A DNA stretch of 64,000 nt. It comes from Runella limosa DSM 17973. GTDB lineage: Bacteria > Bacteroidota > Bacteroidia > Cytophagales > Spirosomataceae. Shown one piece after another: positions 25,938-34,800 of this stretch (position 1 is its first letter; each line of letters begins with the position of its first letter). The stretch covers positions 1,107,810-1,171,809 of the forward strand of contig NZ_KI519420.1 in NCBI RefSeq assembly GCF_000482465.1. The letters are read 5' to 3'. The notes beneath the pieces were generated by a model. It searched no databases and was not told where the DNA came from. It saw nothing but the letters and a program-made list of their open reading frames with translations. A program made the position numbers and the translations under genes.

Positions 25938-27188
25938 TTGAAAACTATCTCCACCGACCCCTACGCCGCGCTGCGTTATCCAGAGTTTGTCAACCTGATA
26001 ACCACCAATAGCCTCATTACGGCGGCGCTTTTGATTCAGGAAGTGGTGATTGGGTATGAATTGTACAAAATTACCCACGACCCACTCTCATTAGGTTTTA
26101 TTGGGCTGGCCGAAGCCATTCCTTACATTTCGTTGGCCTTGTTTGGTGGCCATTATGCCGACCGCAAAGACAAGCGCACCATCATGCAAATCAGTCAATC
26201 GGTGATTTTGGTTTGTTCTTTGGGACTCATTGCTTTGATGAACCCCGAAAATCGCAGCCATCTTTCGCAGACATCGTTGTTGTTAATGGTTTATGGCGTG
26301 CTTGCTGTTATTGGTTTTGCCAAAGGGTTTTATTCCCCAGCAGTCTCTTCGATGAAAGCCTTCTTGACCCCTCGTGAGGTATATTCCAACGCCGCCACTT
26401 GGAGTGGTACTTTTTGGCAAGTAGGGGCCATTGCAGGCCCAGGCGTAGCTGGTTTTTTATACGCTTATTTGGGATTAATTAACGCTTTGTGGGTTGTCGT
26501 AGTGATTTTAGCCGTCACCCAAGCGATGTTACTTTTGATTTCTAAGAAGCCCATTCCGCAAGTTGCCGAAGAAGAAACGGTCAGTTTGTGGCAAAGTATC
26601 AAAGAAGGAATCCAATTTGTATATGAGCAAAAAATCCTTCTCTACTCCATTTCGCTTGATTTGGCGGCGGTACTTTTTGGGGGAGTGATTGCGATACTAC
26701 CCGTGTTTGCCGAAGACATTTTAAAAGTAGGCGCCGAAGGGCTTGGAATCTTACGTGCTGCGCCGTCGGTAGGGGCGGTCTTGACGATTTTTATGACGGC
26801 TTATTTTCCTCCAGCTCGGCACGCATGGCGCAATATGCTTATTTCAGTGGCGGGATTTGGGGTGGCTACGCTTGTTTTTGCAGTTTCAACCCACTTTTGG
26901 TTGTCAGTAGTGATGTTGTTTTTTACGGGTGCTTTCGATGCTATTAGCGTTGTCATTCGCCAAACAATTTTGCAAGTTGTTCCACCCGACCACATGCGTG
27001 GGCGCGTTATCTCGGTCAACAGTGTCTTTGTGAGTTCGTCCAACGAAATTGGGGCGTTTGAGTCGGGAGTGCTTGCCAAAGTAATGGGAACCGTACCGTC
27101 GGTACTTTTGGGCGGTAGTCTGACGATGGTAATTGTTATCTGGGTGTGGATTAAATCGAAAGAGCTGTTTAAAGTTGAATTGATATAG
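25938..27188 (+). CDS. Major facilitator superfamily transporter (MFS_3, EntS-like)
   Basis: The 416 residues hold about twelve hydrophobic segments. The first loop GGHYADRKDKRTIM is the MFS motif A between helices 2 and 3. ATWSGTFWQVGAIAGPGVAGFLY is typical of the EntS/MFS_3 group, and PDHMRGRVISVNSVFVSSSNEIG (in parts) is its second-half counterpart. Members export siderophores or drugs, but the substrate cannot be read here. The likely start is TTG 25938, since the next in-frame ATG lies beyond the first two helices. It follows the SUMT terminator and has no partner gene. Confidence 0.85.
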   Translation: MKTISTDPYAALRYPEFVNLITTNSLITAALLIQEVVIGYELYKITHDPLSLGFIGLAEAIPYISLALFGGHYADRKDKRTIMQISQSVILVCSLGLIALMNPENRSHLSQTSLLLMVYGVLAVIGFAKGFYSPAVSSMKAFLTPREVYSNAATWSGTFWQVGAIAGPGVAGFLYAYLGLINALWVVVVILAVTQAMLLLISKKPIPQVAEEETVSLWQSIKEGIQFVYEQKILLYSISLDLAAVLFGGVIAILPVFAEDILKVGAEGLGILRAAPSVGAVLTIFMTAYFPPARHAWRNMLISVAGFGVATLVFAVSTHFWLSVVMLFFTGAFDAISVVIRQTILQVVPPDHMRGRVISVNSVFVSSSNEIGAFESGVLAKVMGTVPSVLLGGSLTMVIVIWVWIKSKELFKVELI

Positions 27189-27244
27189 GAAAACATTTTT
27201 GGGCACAATTGGTTACATACCTACTTGTCCAAAAATCTATAAAA

Positions 27245-27433
27245 GTGAGCGAACCTTCCTCTTCACAAAAATCAACAATTACCTCTGGCCGTCATGGCCT
27301 AGAGAAAGAAGACTATTATACCGACGAAAATGGCTTTATTGTATTTACGGCGGCGTATCATCTCAAGCGAGGCTACTGCTGCAAAAACGGCTGCCGCCAT
27401 TGCCCTTATGGGTTTAAGAAGATAAAAGGGTAG
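27245..27433 (+). CDS. DUF5522 small cysteine-rich protein
   Basis: This short protein (about 62 residues) matches the DUF5522 family of unknown function. The diagnostic core is DYYTDENGFIVFTAAYHLKRGYCC (in parts: DYYTDENGFIVFTA, YHLKRGYCC) followed by NGCRHCPYGF, whose four cysteines and histidine suggest a metal site. No ATG is available at the N-terminus: the likely start is GTG 27245, with a TTG at 27209 as alternative. It follows the MFS gene by about 56 bp. Confidence 0.8.
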   Translation: MSEPSSSQKSTITSGRHGLEKEDYYTDENGFIVFTAAYHLKRGYCCKNGCRHCPYGFKKIKG

Positions 27434-27460
27434 TATAGTGTGACTTGATTTTTTAAAAAT

Positions 27461-27476
27461 TGACCGAATTATTGGC
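27461..27476. promoter_or_regulatory. Candidate LytTR site upstream of the sensor kinase
   Basis: TGACCGAATTATTGGC lies about 80 bp before the kinase start. Its first 12 bases recur exactly at 31390, in front of the stand-alone LytTR gene. Sharing between two signalling genes suggests a binding site, but this is inference. Confidence 0.4.
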
Positions 27477-27557
27477 TAAAGTTGTAATATATAGTTAGGA
27501 AAAACTATATTGGAAAACGAGTTCAGGATTGTTACCCATGACACTACTCGTTTTTGT

Positions 27558-30500
27558 ATGCGCTCTTTTTTACTTATTTTCTTTAGTGGTGTTGCCTCCC
27601 TGTGCATGGCACAGCACTATCCTATTCTTCATTATACCTCGCAAGATGGGTTATCGCAGCTACAAGTGATGACAACCTTTCGAGATAGCCGTAATTATCT
27701 TTGGATTGGTACAAAATATGGGTTCTGTAAGTTTGATGGTGAACGTTTTGAGCGATTTGCCCCCAATGAAAAAACGATCGGTAACATCGTTCGTAAATTT
27801 GCAGAAGATAAAAAGGGCTACCTATACATAGAATCCAATAATGTTATCTCTCGATTTGATGGCAAATGTTTTACTCCTCTAAAGCAGGATAAACAATCTT
27901 ATTTTGGTATATGTATTGACAAAACAAACCGCCTTTTTTGCCTCAATACCGCAACGGGTGAATTATTTACGAGCATCCAAGATTCTTTGGTGGCAGCAAA
28001 ATGGCCTTCACTTCAAAATAAAAGGCTGTCTCGGCTTATCTATGACTCTCCTAAACAAGTACTAATTGCCAACATTGATTCATTGGGCTTGGTAGAGATT
28101 ACTCCCGAGCGACTGACGCCCGTTGCTAAAGTGCTTCAAAATGCAAGTGCAACCGATTCTTGGCTGCGCGCTCGAGGAGGCAAAACAGTTATCCACCGCC
28201 ATTTTGGGGGCAAAAACGAACAGTTTTTAACAGAGTTTGGGCCGAATAACTGGCAACCATTTTTACAAATAACCAATCAAAAATGGGAAGTATTACGTCC
28301 AATTGAATTTGATTGGTTATTTACTTTTGAGAGCAAGACATATCTATTAGAGGCCAAAAGTCAAAAGGTAACACGAGTGTTACCCAATGAATTTAATCAT
28401 AATACAGTTACCTATTCTACACATGGGACATGGGTAGGTACTGAAAAAGGGCTTGTATTTATCGTTCAAAACGGAATAAAATATTTCCCCGAAAATGAAG
28501 TGCCTTACGCTTGGTCGGTAGTAGAGGATGCCCAAAAAAGAATGTGGTTTTTGAATTATCTCCAACCTATTCAACAGTTTGATGGAAACCGAATTAAAAT
28601 AGTAAAGGGTTATGCCGAGAAAGTGTTTAGTCAGTTAAAAGCGGCAAAAGTTTCCAATATTCCGACCTCACAAGACGGCTGGTATTATGCCGCTTTGCGG
28701 GATAAATTGGGGCATTTGTGGCTGCCAAACTCCAGTGGGGCAGTTTGGCACGATGGGCAAAAATGGGAACTGCTGTTGCGGCCTACTGCTGCCCATAAAA
28801 CGTCTATTGCTTTCGGTATGCTTGAAGACGCCGACCGAAACGTGGTTTTACAGGGAGGAGAAGGAGCTGTGCATATTTTTGACAATAAACCTCCTTTTCG
28901 GACTACGTCTTTGGATCAAACAAATGGCATGAATATTAAGCCCTACGTACTAGCTATGGCACTTGAAAAAACAGGAGTGTATTGGTTTGGTGGTGTCAAA
29001 ATGCTAAGTAGGTATGATAGTAAAAAAGAAAAATGGACGGAGTACTCAGTTGATAACCAAAAACTAGGAGCTCGTGGTATTTTCGACTTAAAGTTTGATA
29101 GCAAAGGAACGCTTTGGCTGGCTACTTTTACGAAGGGACTTTGCTACTTAGATAGCCGCCGTGATACGGTCAGGTGTTTATCTACTCCCGAATTAAAAGA
29201 ACCTGTAAATGCTATTTTTCCAATAAATGATGATTTTTTGTTCATTGGGTCTTTACGAAATGTGTACGTCTTAAATTTAAAAAAATGGTACGCTTCTCAG
29301 AAAGTAGAGCTAAGGTGTTTCAACCATCACAATGGCTTTGTGGCCATTGAACCTGGACAAAATGGGTTTTACCGAGATTCGAAAGGTCAAATCTGGCTTA
29401 CGGGCGGAGCCGCTTTGTCGGTGATTGACCCTAAAAAAATAAACTTTAGACCAGAACGGCTTCGAACGTATGTTAGTAAGCTCAATGGGCAGCGCCTGCC
29501 GTTTTCTCAGTTTTTAGCAGATAGTACTTTCACTTTGCCGTTTGATGAGGGAAACGTACGGTTGGAGTTTGAGTCAGTAGGGGAAGATAAGCCCTTTGTG
29601 TCTCAGTATAGTTACTTGGTAGAAGGGGTAACTGATGGCTGGTCGGCTTGGCAAGAAGAACCCGTTGCAACACTCGTGCATTTGGCGTCGGGAACGTACA
29701 CCGTGAGGGTGAAATCACGTACGGGCGGGATAGGGGTGAGCAAAAGCCAAGAAGCTACGATTCGTTTTTCTATTCGGGTATGGCCCTGGAATTCGCCGTA
29801 TTTCCCCTATTATGCTTCCCTTGCGATTGTTGGCCTGTTGACAATTGGTGGAGTGATTTATTGGAACAACCAAAAACAGGTACGTCGAGAAATGCGAACA
29901 GCCCGCGAACAAGCCGAAAAAGCGGCCAAAACGGAACAAATGGTCAAAGTGCTAGAAGTACAAACCGCCCAAGCCCAAATGCACCCGCATTTTATCTTCA
30001 ACGTTCTGAACACCCTTCAAGGTTTGGTGTATAAACAGGAAACGGCTCGTGCCAACGAACATATCGTAAAATTGGGAGAGTTGATGCGGAATTACTTGTC
30101 GGCCTCGTTGTCATTGGATGGAACGCGGGAGTCGTTGGAGCGAGGAATGATTACCCTCGAACAAGAAATAAAGCTATTGCAGATGTACGTTGATTTTGAA
30201 CAACTACAATACCGCGACCGTTTTGAGGTGTTTATTGAGGTTCAACCTTCGCTAAGTCCTGATTTTTATAGAATCCCTCCGTTGCTGATTCAGCCCTTTG
30301 TCGAAAACGCCATTAAACATGGGGTACTCGGTGATTTGTCAAGAAAAGGTCATGTATGGATACGCTTTTGGTTAGACACGGATGAAGCTTTATTGTGTGA
30401 GGTCGAAGATGATGGAATAGGACGAAAAGCTGCCGAGCAAAAACGCCGAAATGCGTATCAGACGCACCGTTCGGAGGGGACGAATTTGGTGAAAAACCGA

Positions 30501-30602
30501 GTTAAATTGCTCAACGAATTGGGTTTTTACATTGATATACATACGATTGACCTTCCTGAGCGAGGGACACACGTAATCATACGAATGAACGATAGATTAT
30601 GA
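27558..30602 (+). CDS. Propeller-type sensor histidine kinase (LytS/YehU family)
   Basis: The protein is a membrane sensor kinase for LytTR regulators. From ATG 27558, which gives a signal peptide ending SLCMAQ, it has 1014 residues. Residues about 20-650 are reg_prop beta-propeller repeats (YTSQDGLSQLQV, YLWIGTKYGFCKFDG, DAQKRMWFLN). A Y_Y_Y domain lies near 664-737, a membrane helix near 747-770 and then a coiled coil. The His_kinase domain has MHPHFIFNVLNTLQ near 808 (phospho-acceptor His), and the ATPase part has FVENAIKHG near 913 and DDGIGR near 951. It overlaps its response regulator by 4 bp. Confidence 0.93.
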   Translation: MRSFLLIFFSGVASLCMAQHYPILHYTSQDGLSQLQVMTTFRDSRNYLWIGTKYGFCKFDGERFERFAPNEKTIGNIVRKFAEDKKGYLYIESNNVISRFDGKCFTPLKQDKQSYFGICIDKTNRLFCLNTATGELFTSIQDSLVAAKWPSLQNKRLSRLIYDSPKQVLIANIDSLGLVEITPERLTPVAKVLQNASATDSWLRARGGKTVIHRHFGGKNEQFLTEFGPNNWQPFLQITNQKWEVLRPIEFDWLFTFESKTYLLEAKSQKVTRVLPNEFNHNTVTYSTHGTWVGTEKGLVFIVQNGIKYFPENEVPYAWSVVEDAQKRMWFLNYLQPIQQFDGNRIKIVKGYAEKVFSQLKAAKVSNIPTSQDGWYYAALRDKLGHLWLPNSSGAVWHDGQKWELLLRPTAAHKTSIAFGMLEDADRNVVLQGGEGAVHIFDNKPPFRTTSLDQTNGMNIKPYVLAMALEKTGVYWFGGVKMLSRYDSKKEKWTEYSVDNQKLGARGIFDLKFDSKGTLWLATFTKGLCYLDSRRDTVRCLSTPELKEPVNAIFPINDDFLFIGSLRNVYVLNLKKWYASQKVELRCFNHHNGFVAIEPGQNGFYRDSKGQIWLTGGAALSVIDPKKINFRPERLRTYVSKLNGQRLPFSQFLADSTFTLPFDEGNVRLEFESVGEDKPFVSQYSYLVEGVTDGWSAWQEEPVATLVHLASGTYTVRVKSRTGGIGVSKSQEATIRFSIRVWPWNSPYFPYYASLAIVGLLTIGGVIYWNNQKQVRREMRTAREQAEKAAKTEQMVKVLEVQTAQAQMHPHFIFNVLNTLQGLVYKQETARANEHIVKLGELMRNYLSASLSLDGTRESLERGMITLEQEIKLLQMYVDFEQLQYRDRFEVFIEVQPSLSPDFYRIPPLLIQPFVENAIKHGVLGDLSRKGHVWIRFWLDTDEALLCEVEDDGIGRKAAEQKRRNAYQTHRSEGTNLVKNRVKLLNELGFYIDIHTIDLPERGTHVIIRMNDRL

Positions 30603-31387
30603 AAAAACTAACGACCATTATTGCCGAAGATAGTCAAGAACAACTGGAGTTGATACGACGCCTTATTGAAGATTATTGTCCACAAGTGTCGATTTTGGCC
30701 GAAGCCCTGACGCTAGAAGAAGCGTACCGAGCGATTAAGCAATACCAGCCCGATTTGGTACTGCTGGATGTAGAATTTCATGCGCACGAAACCAGTTTTA
30801 ATCTATTGGATCGTTTAAAACAGGAGAATGACCTGTCGTTTCAAGTGATTTTCTTTTCGGGTCATGCCAAAGAAAAAAATTATGCGTATTCGGCCTTGCA
30901 GTATGCGGCTTTACAGTGCCTTCAAAAACCGATAGATTACCACCTTTTGGTAGATGCAGTGGAAAGAGCGGTGGTTTTTGCGGAGGCAAAAAACGTGGCT
31001 CAACTTCGGGCTCAATACGAAGTGTTGATGAACCTTGTCAAGACGCGAAATTTTAGCGATACTCCCCTTTTTATTCGTACTTCTAAAGGAAAGTGGGAAA
31101 ATATAAACCCCGATGAGATTTTATATTTAAAGTCGGCGGCAACGGTAACCATGATTTATCTTAAAGGAGATAGAGAAATTATTGGGATGGAACTGATTGG
31201 CCACTATGAGTTTTTGACGGAAAACCCGCATTTTTTTCGAGTCCACCAGAGTCATATTGTGAACCTCAAACACGTCAATAGTTACGACCCCAAAGAGCGT
31301 ATCTTATTCCTCAACAATGGGGAAACGTTGGAGGTAGCTCGCCAACCCGACCGAGAATTACGAAAAAGATTGGGGATGAGGTTATAA
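30599..31387 (+). CDS. LytTR-family response regulator
   Basis: The 262-residue transcription factor has a receiver domain (about 1-125) with the phospho-acceptor D57 in DLVLLDVEF, and a LytTR DNA-binding domain (about 155-262) with IRTSKGKWENINPDEILYLKS (in parts) and FFRVHQSHIVNLKHV. It pairs with the upstream kinase through a 4-bp overlap (ATGA). LytTR regulators bind paired sites about two helical turns apart; such a pair may lie just downstream at 31390-31423. The likely targets are the following LytTR gene and the RHS gene, which is inference from position. Confidence 0.93.
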   Translation: MKKLTTIIAEDSQEQLELIRRLIEDYCPQVSILAEALTLEEAYRAIKQYQPDLVLLDVEFHAHETSFNLLDRLKQENDLSFQVIFFSGHAKEKNYAYSALQYAALQCLQKPIDYHLLVDAVERAVVFAEAKNVAQLRAQYEVLMNLVKTRNFSDTPLFIRTSKGKWENINPDEILYLKSAATVTMIYLKGDREIIGMELIGHYEFLTENPHFFRVHQSHIVNLKHVNSYDPKERILFLNNGETLEVARQPDRELRKRLGMRL

Positions 31388-31389
31388 CA

Positions 31390-31423
31390 TGACCGAATTA
31401 TGGCCAATAGTACCAAATTCTGG
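31390..31423. promoter_or_regulatory. Candidate tandem LytTR site upstream of the orphan LytTR gene
   Basis: ACCGAATTATGG (31392-31403) is followed 20 bp later, start to start, by ACCAAATTCTGG (31412-31423). The first copy is part of the 12-base match to the kinase upstream region. Direct repeats two turns apart fit LytTR binding; the assignment is inference. Confidence 0.45.
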
Positions 31424-31484
31424 TTTTGAATTGTTTGCCGCTGGAGGTTGATGTAGTTTAGCTATAGACTCAACTGCCAGCCTT

Positions 31485-31760
31485 ATGCGATTTCTTCCAT
31501 TTGACAAAGACAAACTAGCCGACGTTTTTTTGTTTGAAGCCGAGCGCAATTACACGATGGTTTACTACCTCAACGGCCATCGCGACGTATATAGCTTACC
31601 GCTCAAGCGCTTTCACGAGTTTTTACTCAACGAACCCAGCTTTGTACGCATCCACAAATCGTACTTAGTCAATCGTCGTTACATCAAAACCATTGCCCGC
31701 GACCATGTTCAGCTCCACAACGGGCAGTTGCTGCCCGTGGCGAGGCGGCGGGAAGTGTGA
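31485..31760 (+). CDS. Stand-alone LytTR DNA-binding protein
   Basis: This 91-residue protein is only a LytTR domain: DVFLFEAERNYTMVYYLNG, LPLKRFHEFLLNEPSFVRIHKSYLVN (in parts) and DHVQLHNGQLLPVARRR. There is no receiver domain, so its activity is not set by phosphorylation. It lies 97 bp after the full response regulator and 62 bp before the RHS gene in the same direction. It may be a constitutive or competing binder of the same sites as the full regulator. The short length and complete domain argue for a real gene rather than a fragment. Confidence 0.88.
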   Translation: MRFLPFDKDKLADVFLFEAERNYTMVYYLNGHRDVYSLPLKRFHEFLLNEPSFVRIHKSYLVNRRYIKTIARDHVQLHNGQLLPVARRREV

Positions 31761-31822
31761 AGTAATTGATAATCAATCATAAATAAATCCAAATCGAACC
31801 CAACTCCCAAACCTATACTTCA

Positions 31823-34800
31823 ATGAAACGGCTTTATTCTCTACTCGCTTTCTTTTATTGTACTGTTTTTGTTTTTACAAATGTCTTTGCCCAAGCTCCT
31901 ACCAATGGCTTAGTGGCTTATTATCCTTTTAATGGCAATGCCAACGATGCAAGTGGCAATGGTAATCATGGGACAGTGAATGGTACACCCACATACCCCA
32001 ATAGAGTTATTGGGAGTTCAATACGTTTAGATGCGTTTGGCATACAAATTCCGCAAATAATCACAAATAGCACGACATCTTTTTCAATTTCAATTTGGGT
32101 AAAAGAGGAAGGTCTAACAAATAATGATGGTGAAGGATATATTTTCTTTGGAGATCATTCAAATAGTGGTTGGTTAGGGATTCTGCATGGTGATGCAGAA
32201 AGAACAATTGAAAAGATTTATTTTGCAGTTAATGGCGGTGCAAATATTGCTATTACCCCTCCAGCCAACTACAAGAATAATTGGGTAAATTATCAGATGG
32301 TTTACAACAATGGTATTCTGAAGGCATTTGTAAATGGAGTGATTGTTGGCCAAATTAACTCAGCCATCATACAGATAGGGCATAATAACTCAGGAATTGG
32401 TACGCATTGGTTTTCAAATGGATGGGATAATACTACTCGCTTTATTGGTTCAGTTGATGACATTCGTATTTATAATCGCGTCTTAACTGATAGTGAAGTA
32501 CAATTAATTTATCAATCTGAAGTTCAAGCTACTTGTCCCACATGCCTCACTGCTCAGACTGTTGCCAATTACAGCACTCAAGAGCATTTTTGTGCGGCAC
32601 AGGGTTTATGTACGCAGAGTATTATTCAAAAAACGCAAACAGATCCGAAGCAACCAATCAATCGGGGAGATTTGGCTAAGATTGCGTATTTGGGTTTATT
32701 AGGAAAAACCGCCATCACTACAGCCGTGGATTTTCCCGTGCCTTTTGTTGATTTGCAGGCGGCTTTTGCTACCGATACCACTTATTACAAATACGCCAAG
32801 GTACTTTCCTACCTCGAATACGCCGATAATCGTGCGCCCTTTGACAGAAATCAGCTAAATTTTAACCCTACCGGTGCAATTACCCGAGCGTTGGTTTTGA
32901 AGGTTTTACTGGAAGCGTGGAATATTGACGAAAGTACCGCCACGGGTGCATCACCTTTTAGTGATGTAGCGGTTTCACACCTTTACTATAAATACATCAA
33001 AAAAGCCCACGAATTGGGGATTGTAACGGGAAGCGGCGGCGCGTTCAGTCCCGATGATAACTGCAAGCGCGAAGATGCCTTTTTAATGCTTTATCGCCTC
33101 CTTTCTTCCTCCGGTATTCCTAAACCTACGCTTACTCAAGTGAATGTAGGGTTTTTCATTCCCGGGCAATATCGTCCTGATAATATGGGCGTTGGGGTTG
33201 GGACAGATAGGGGTAATTTTAACCATTATACCAAAACCAGTTTTGCGATAGATGGAGTTGTACCTTTGGTTTTTGCGCATAGCTATAATTCTTATACCAC
33301 AGAATTGCCCAATCAGTTGTACCCCAACTATTTAGGTCGCGGATGGACACATTCATTTAATTGTTATATCACTGTCATAGGTACTTCACCTAACCTAAAG
33401 TTGGTAGTCCATTATCCTGATGGTAAATTACATTTTTATAAAACACAAGGAGGCGTGTTTGTACCAGAAACGATTGGCGTTTTTGACCAAGTAACTACTT
33501 CGGGAAATCCCATAAATTCAGTGACCATCACAACGCCAAGTAAAGTAGTATATCTATTTGAACAAATAGCTGGGCAGACAAACAATGCCTTTTGGTTAAT
33601 AAAATCCATCAAAGACCGAAACAACAATACCCTCACTTTTACGAATGAAATAGGCATTTCGGGTGTACCAAGATTAGCTTCCGTAGCTGACCCGTCGGGT
33701 AGAACCATGAATTTTACGTACCTAACAGGACAAAATTATAACTATCTCTCACAGGTTACTCTGGCTGGGGTGGGGGCTTTCAATGGCCGAAATATTCAAT
33801 TTACGTATCATACAGCAGTTTTGGACGGTGATGGTATTAGAGATCTGGCTACTTATAAAGAATATGATTTAACGGGTGCTTTAAAGACTACTTCTTACTC
33901 TTATTATACTACAGAAGGCGCTGAACATTTATTGAAAACAATCACCCTCCCCAAGGGAAACGTGATTGACAATACCTACGAAAAGCGCAAGTTGAAAAGC
34001 AGCCAAACACTGAATGGTGCTACAGTAGTACAACAAATGAGCACTAACTGGACACAAACCTACAACTCCACGGCGGCAACCAGTACAGGAGCCGTGACCG
34101 TTACGGCAGGCGGAACAACCAAAACAACCAATTATACCCATAACGGCAACGGATTGGCGCAAACCCTCAAATCCACAGGAACAAACCCCGTGGATTTGAC
34201 AATGACTTATGGCGTGAGTGCCGACCCCACTTCGGTAAGCCAAATTACGCAAATGGCGGGAAACGTAGCCACGAATGTCACGATTGCTTATCACCCGACT
34301 GCGCCTTATAATGTCAGTTCCGTAACAACGGTTGGCCCTAATGGTAATATCACCCAATCTTATACTTACAATTCATTCAATGATATTTTGAATTTTACCA
34401 ATGGACGGGGTAAGACGACCACCTTCGGTTATAATGCCACGGGTAATTTAACCTCCATAACTCATCCACTGGGACAGCCTACTACCATGCTGAGAAATAG
34501 CAACGGAACTATTTCAAAAGTGACTACTCCTGCGGGGGTGGTGACCAATTTTACTTACAATACCTATGGTAATTTACTGACTACCAGTACTCCCAACGGT
34601 GCAAGCCCTGCCATTACGACCTCTGCCACTTACGATGCTTTGAGTAGGGTAACCTCAAAAACCGATGCCCGAAATCAAACCGTTACCTATGATTATTATG
34701 CCAACGACTTATTGAAAAAAATGAATGCGCCTTTGGGGTATTTCGTAGAATATAATTACGATGCCAACGATAATAACACCACCGTAACCAACGCCAAAAA

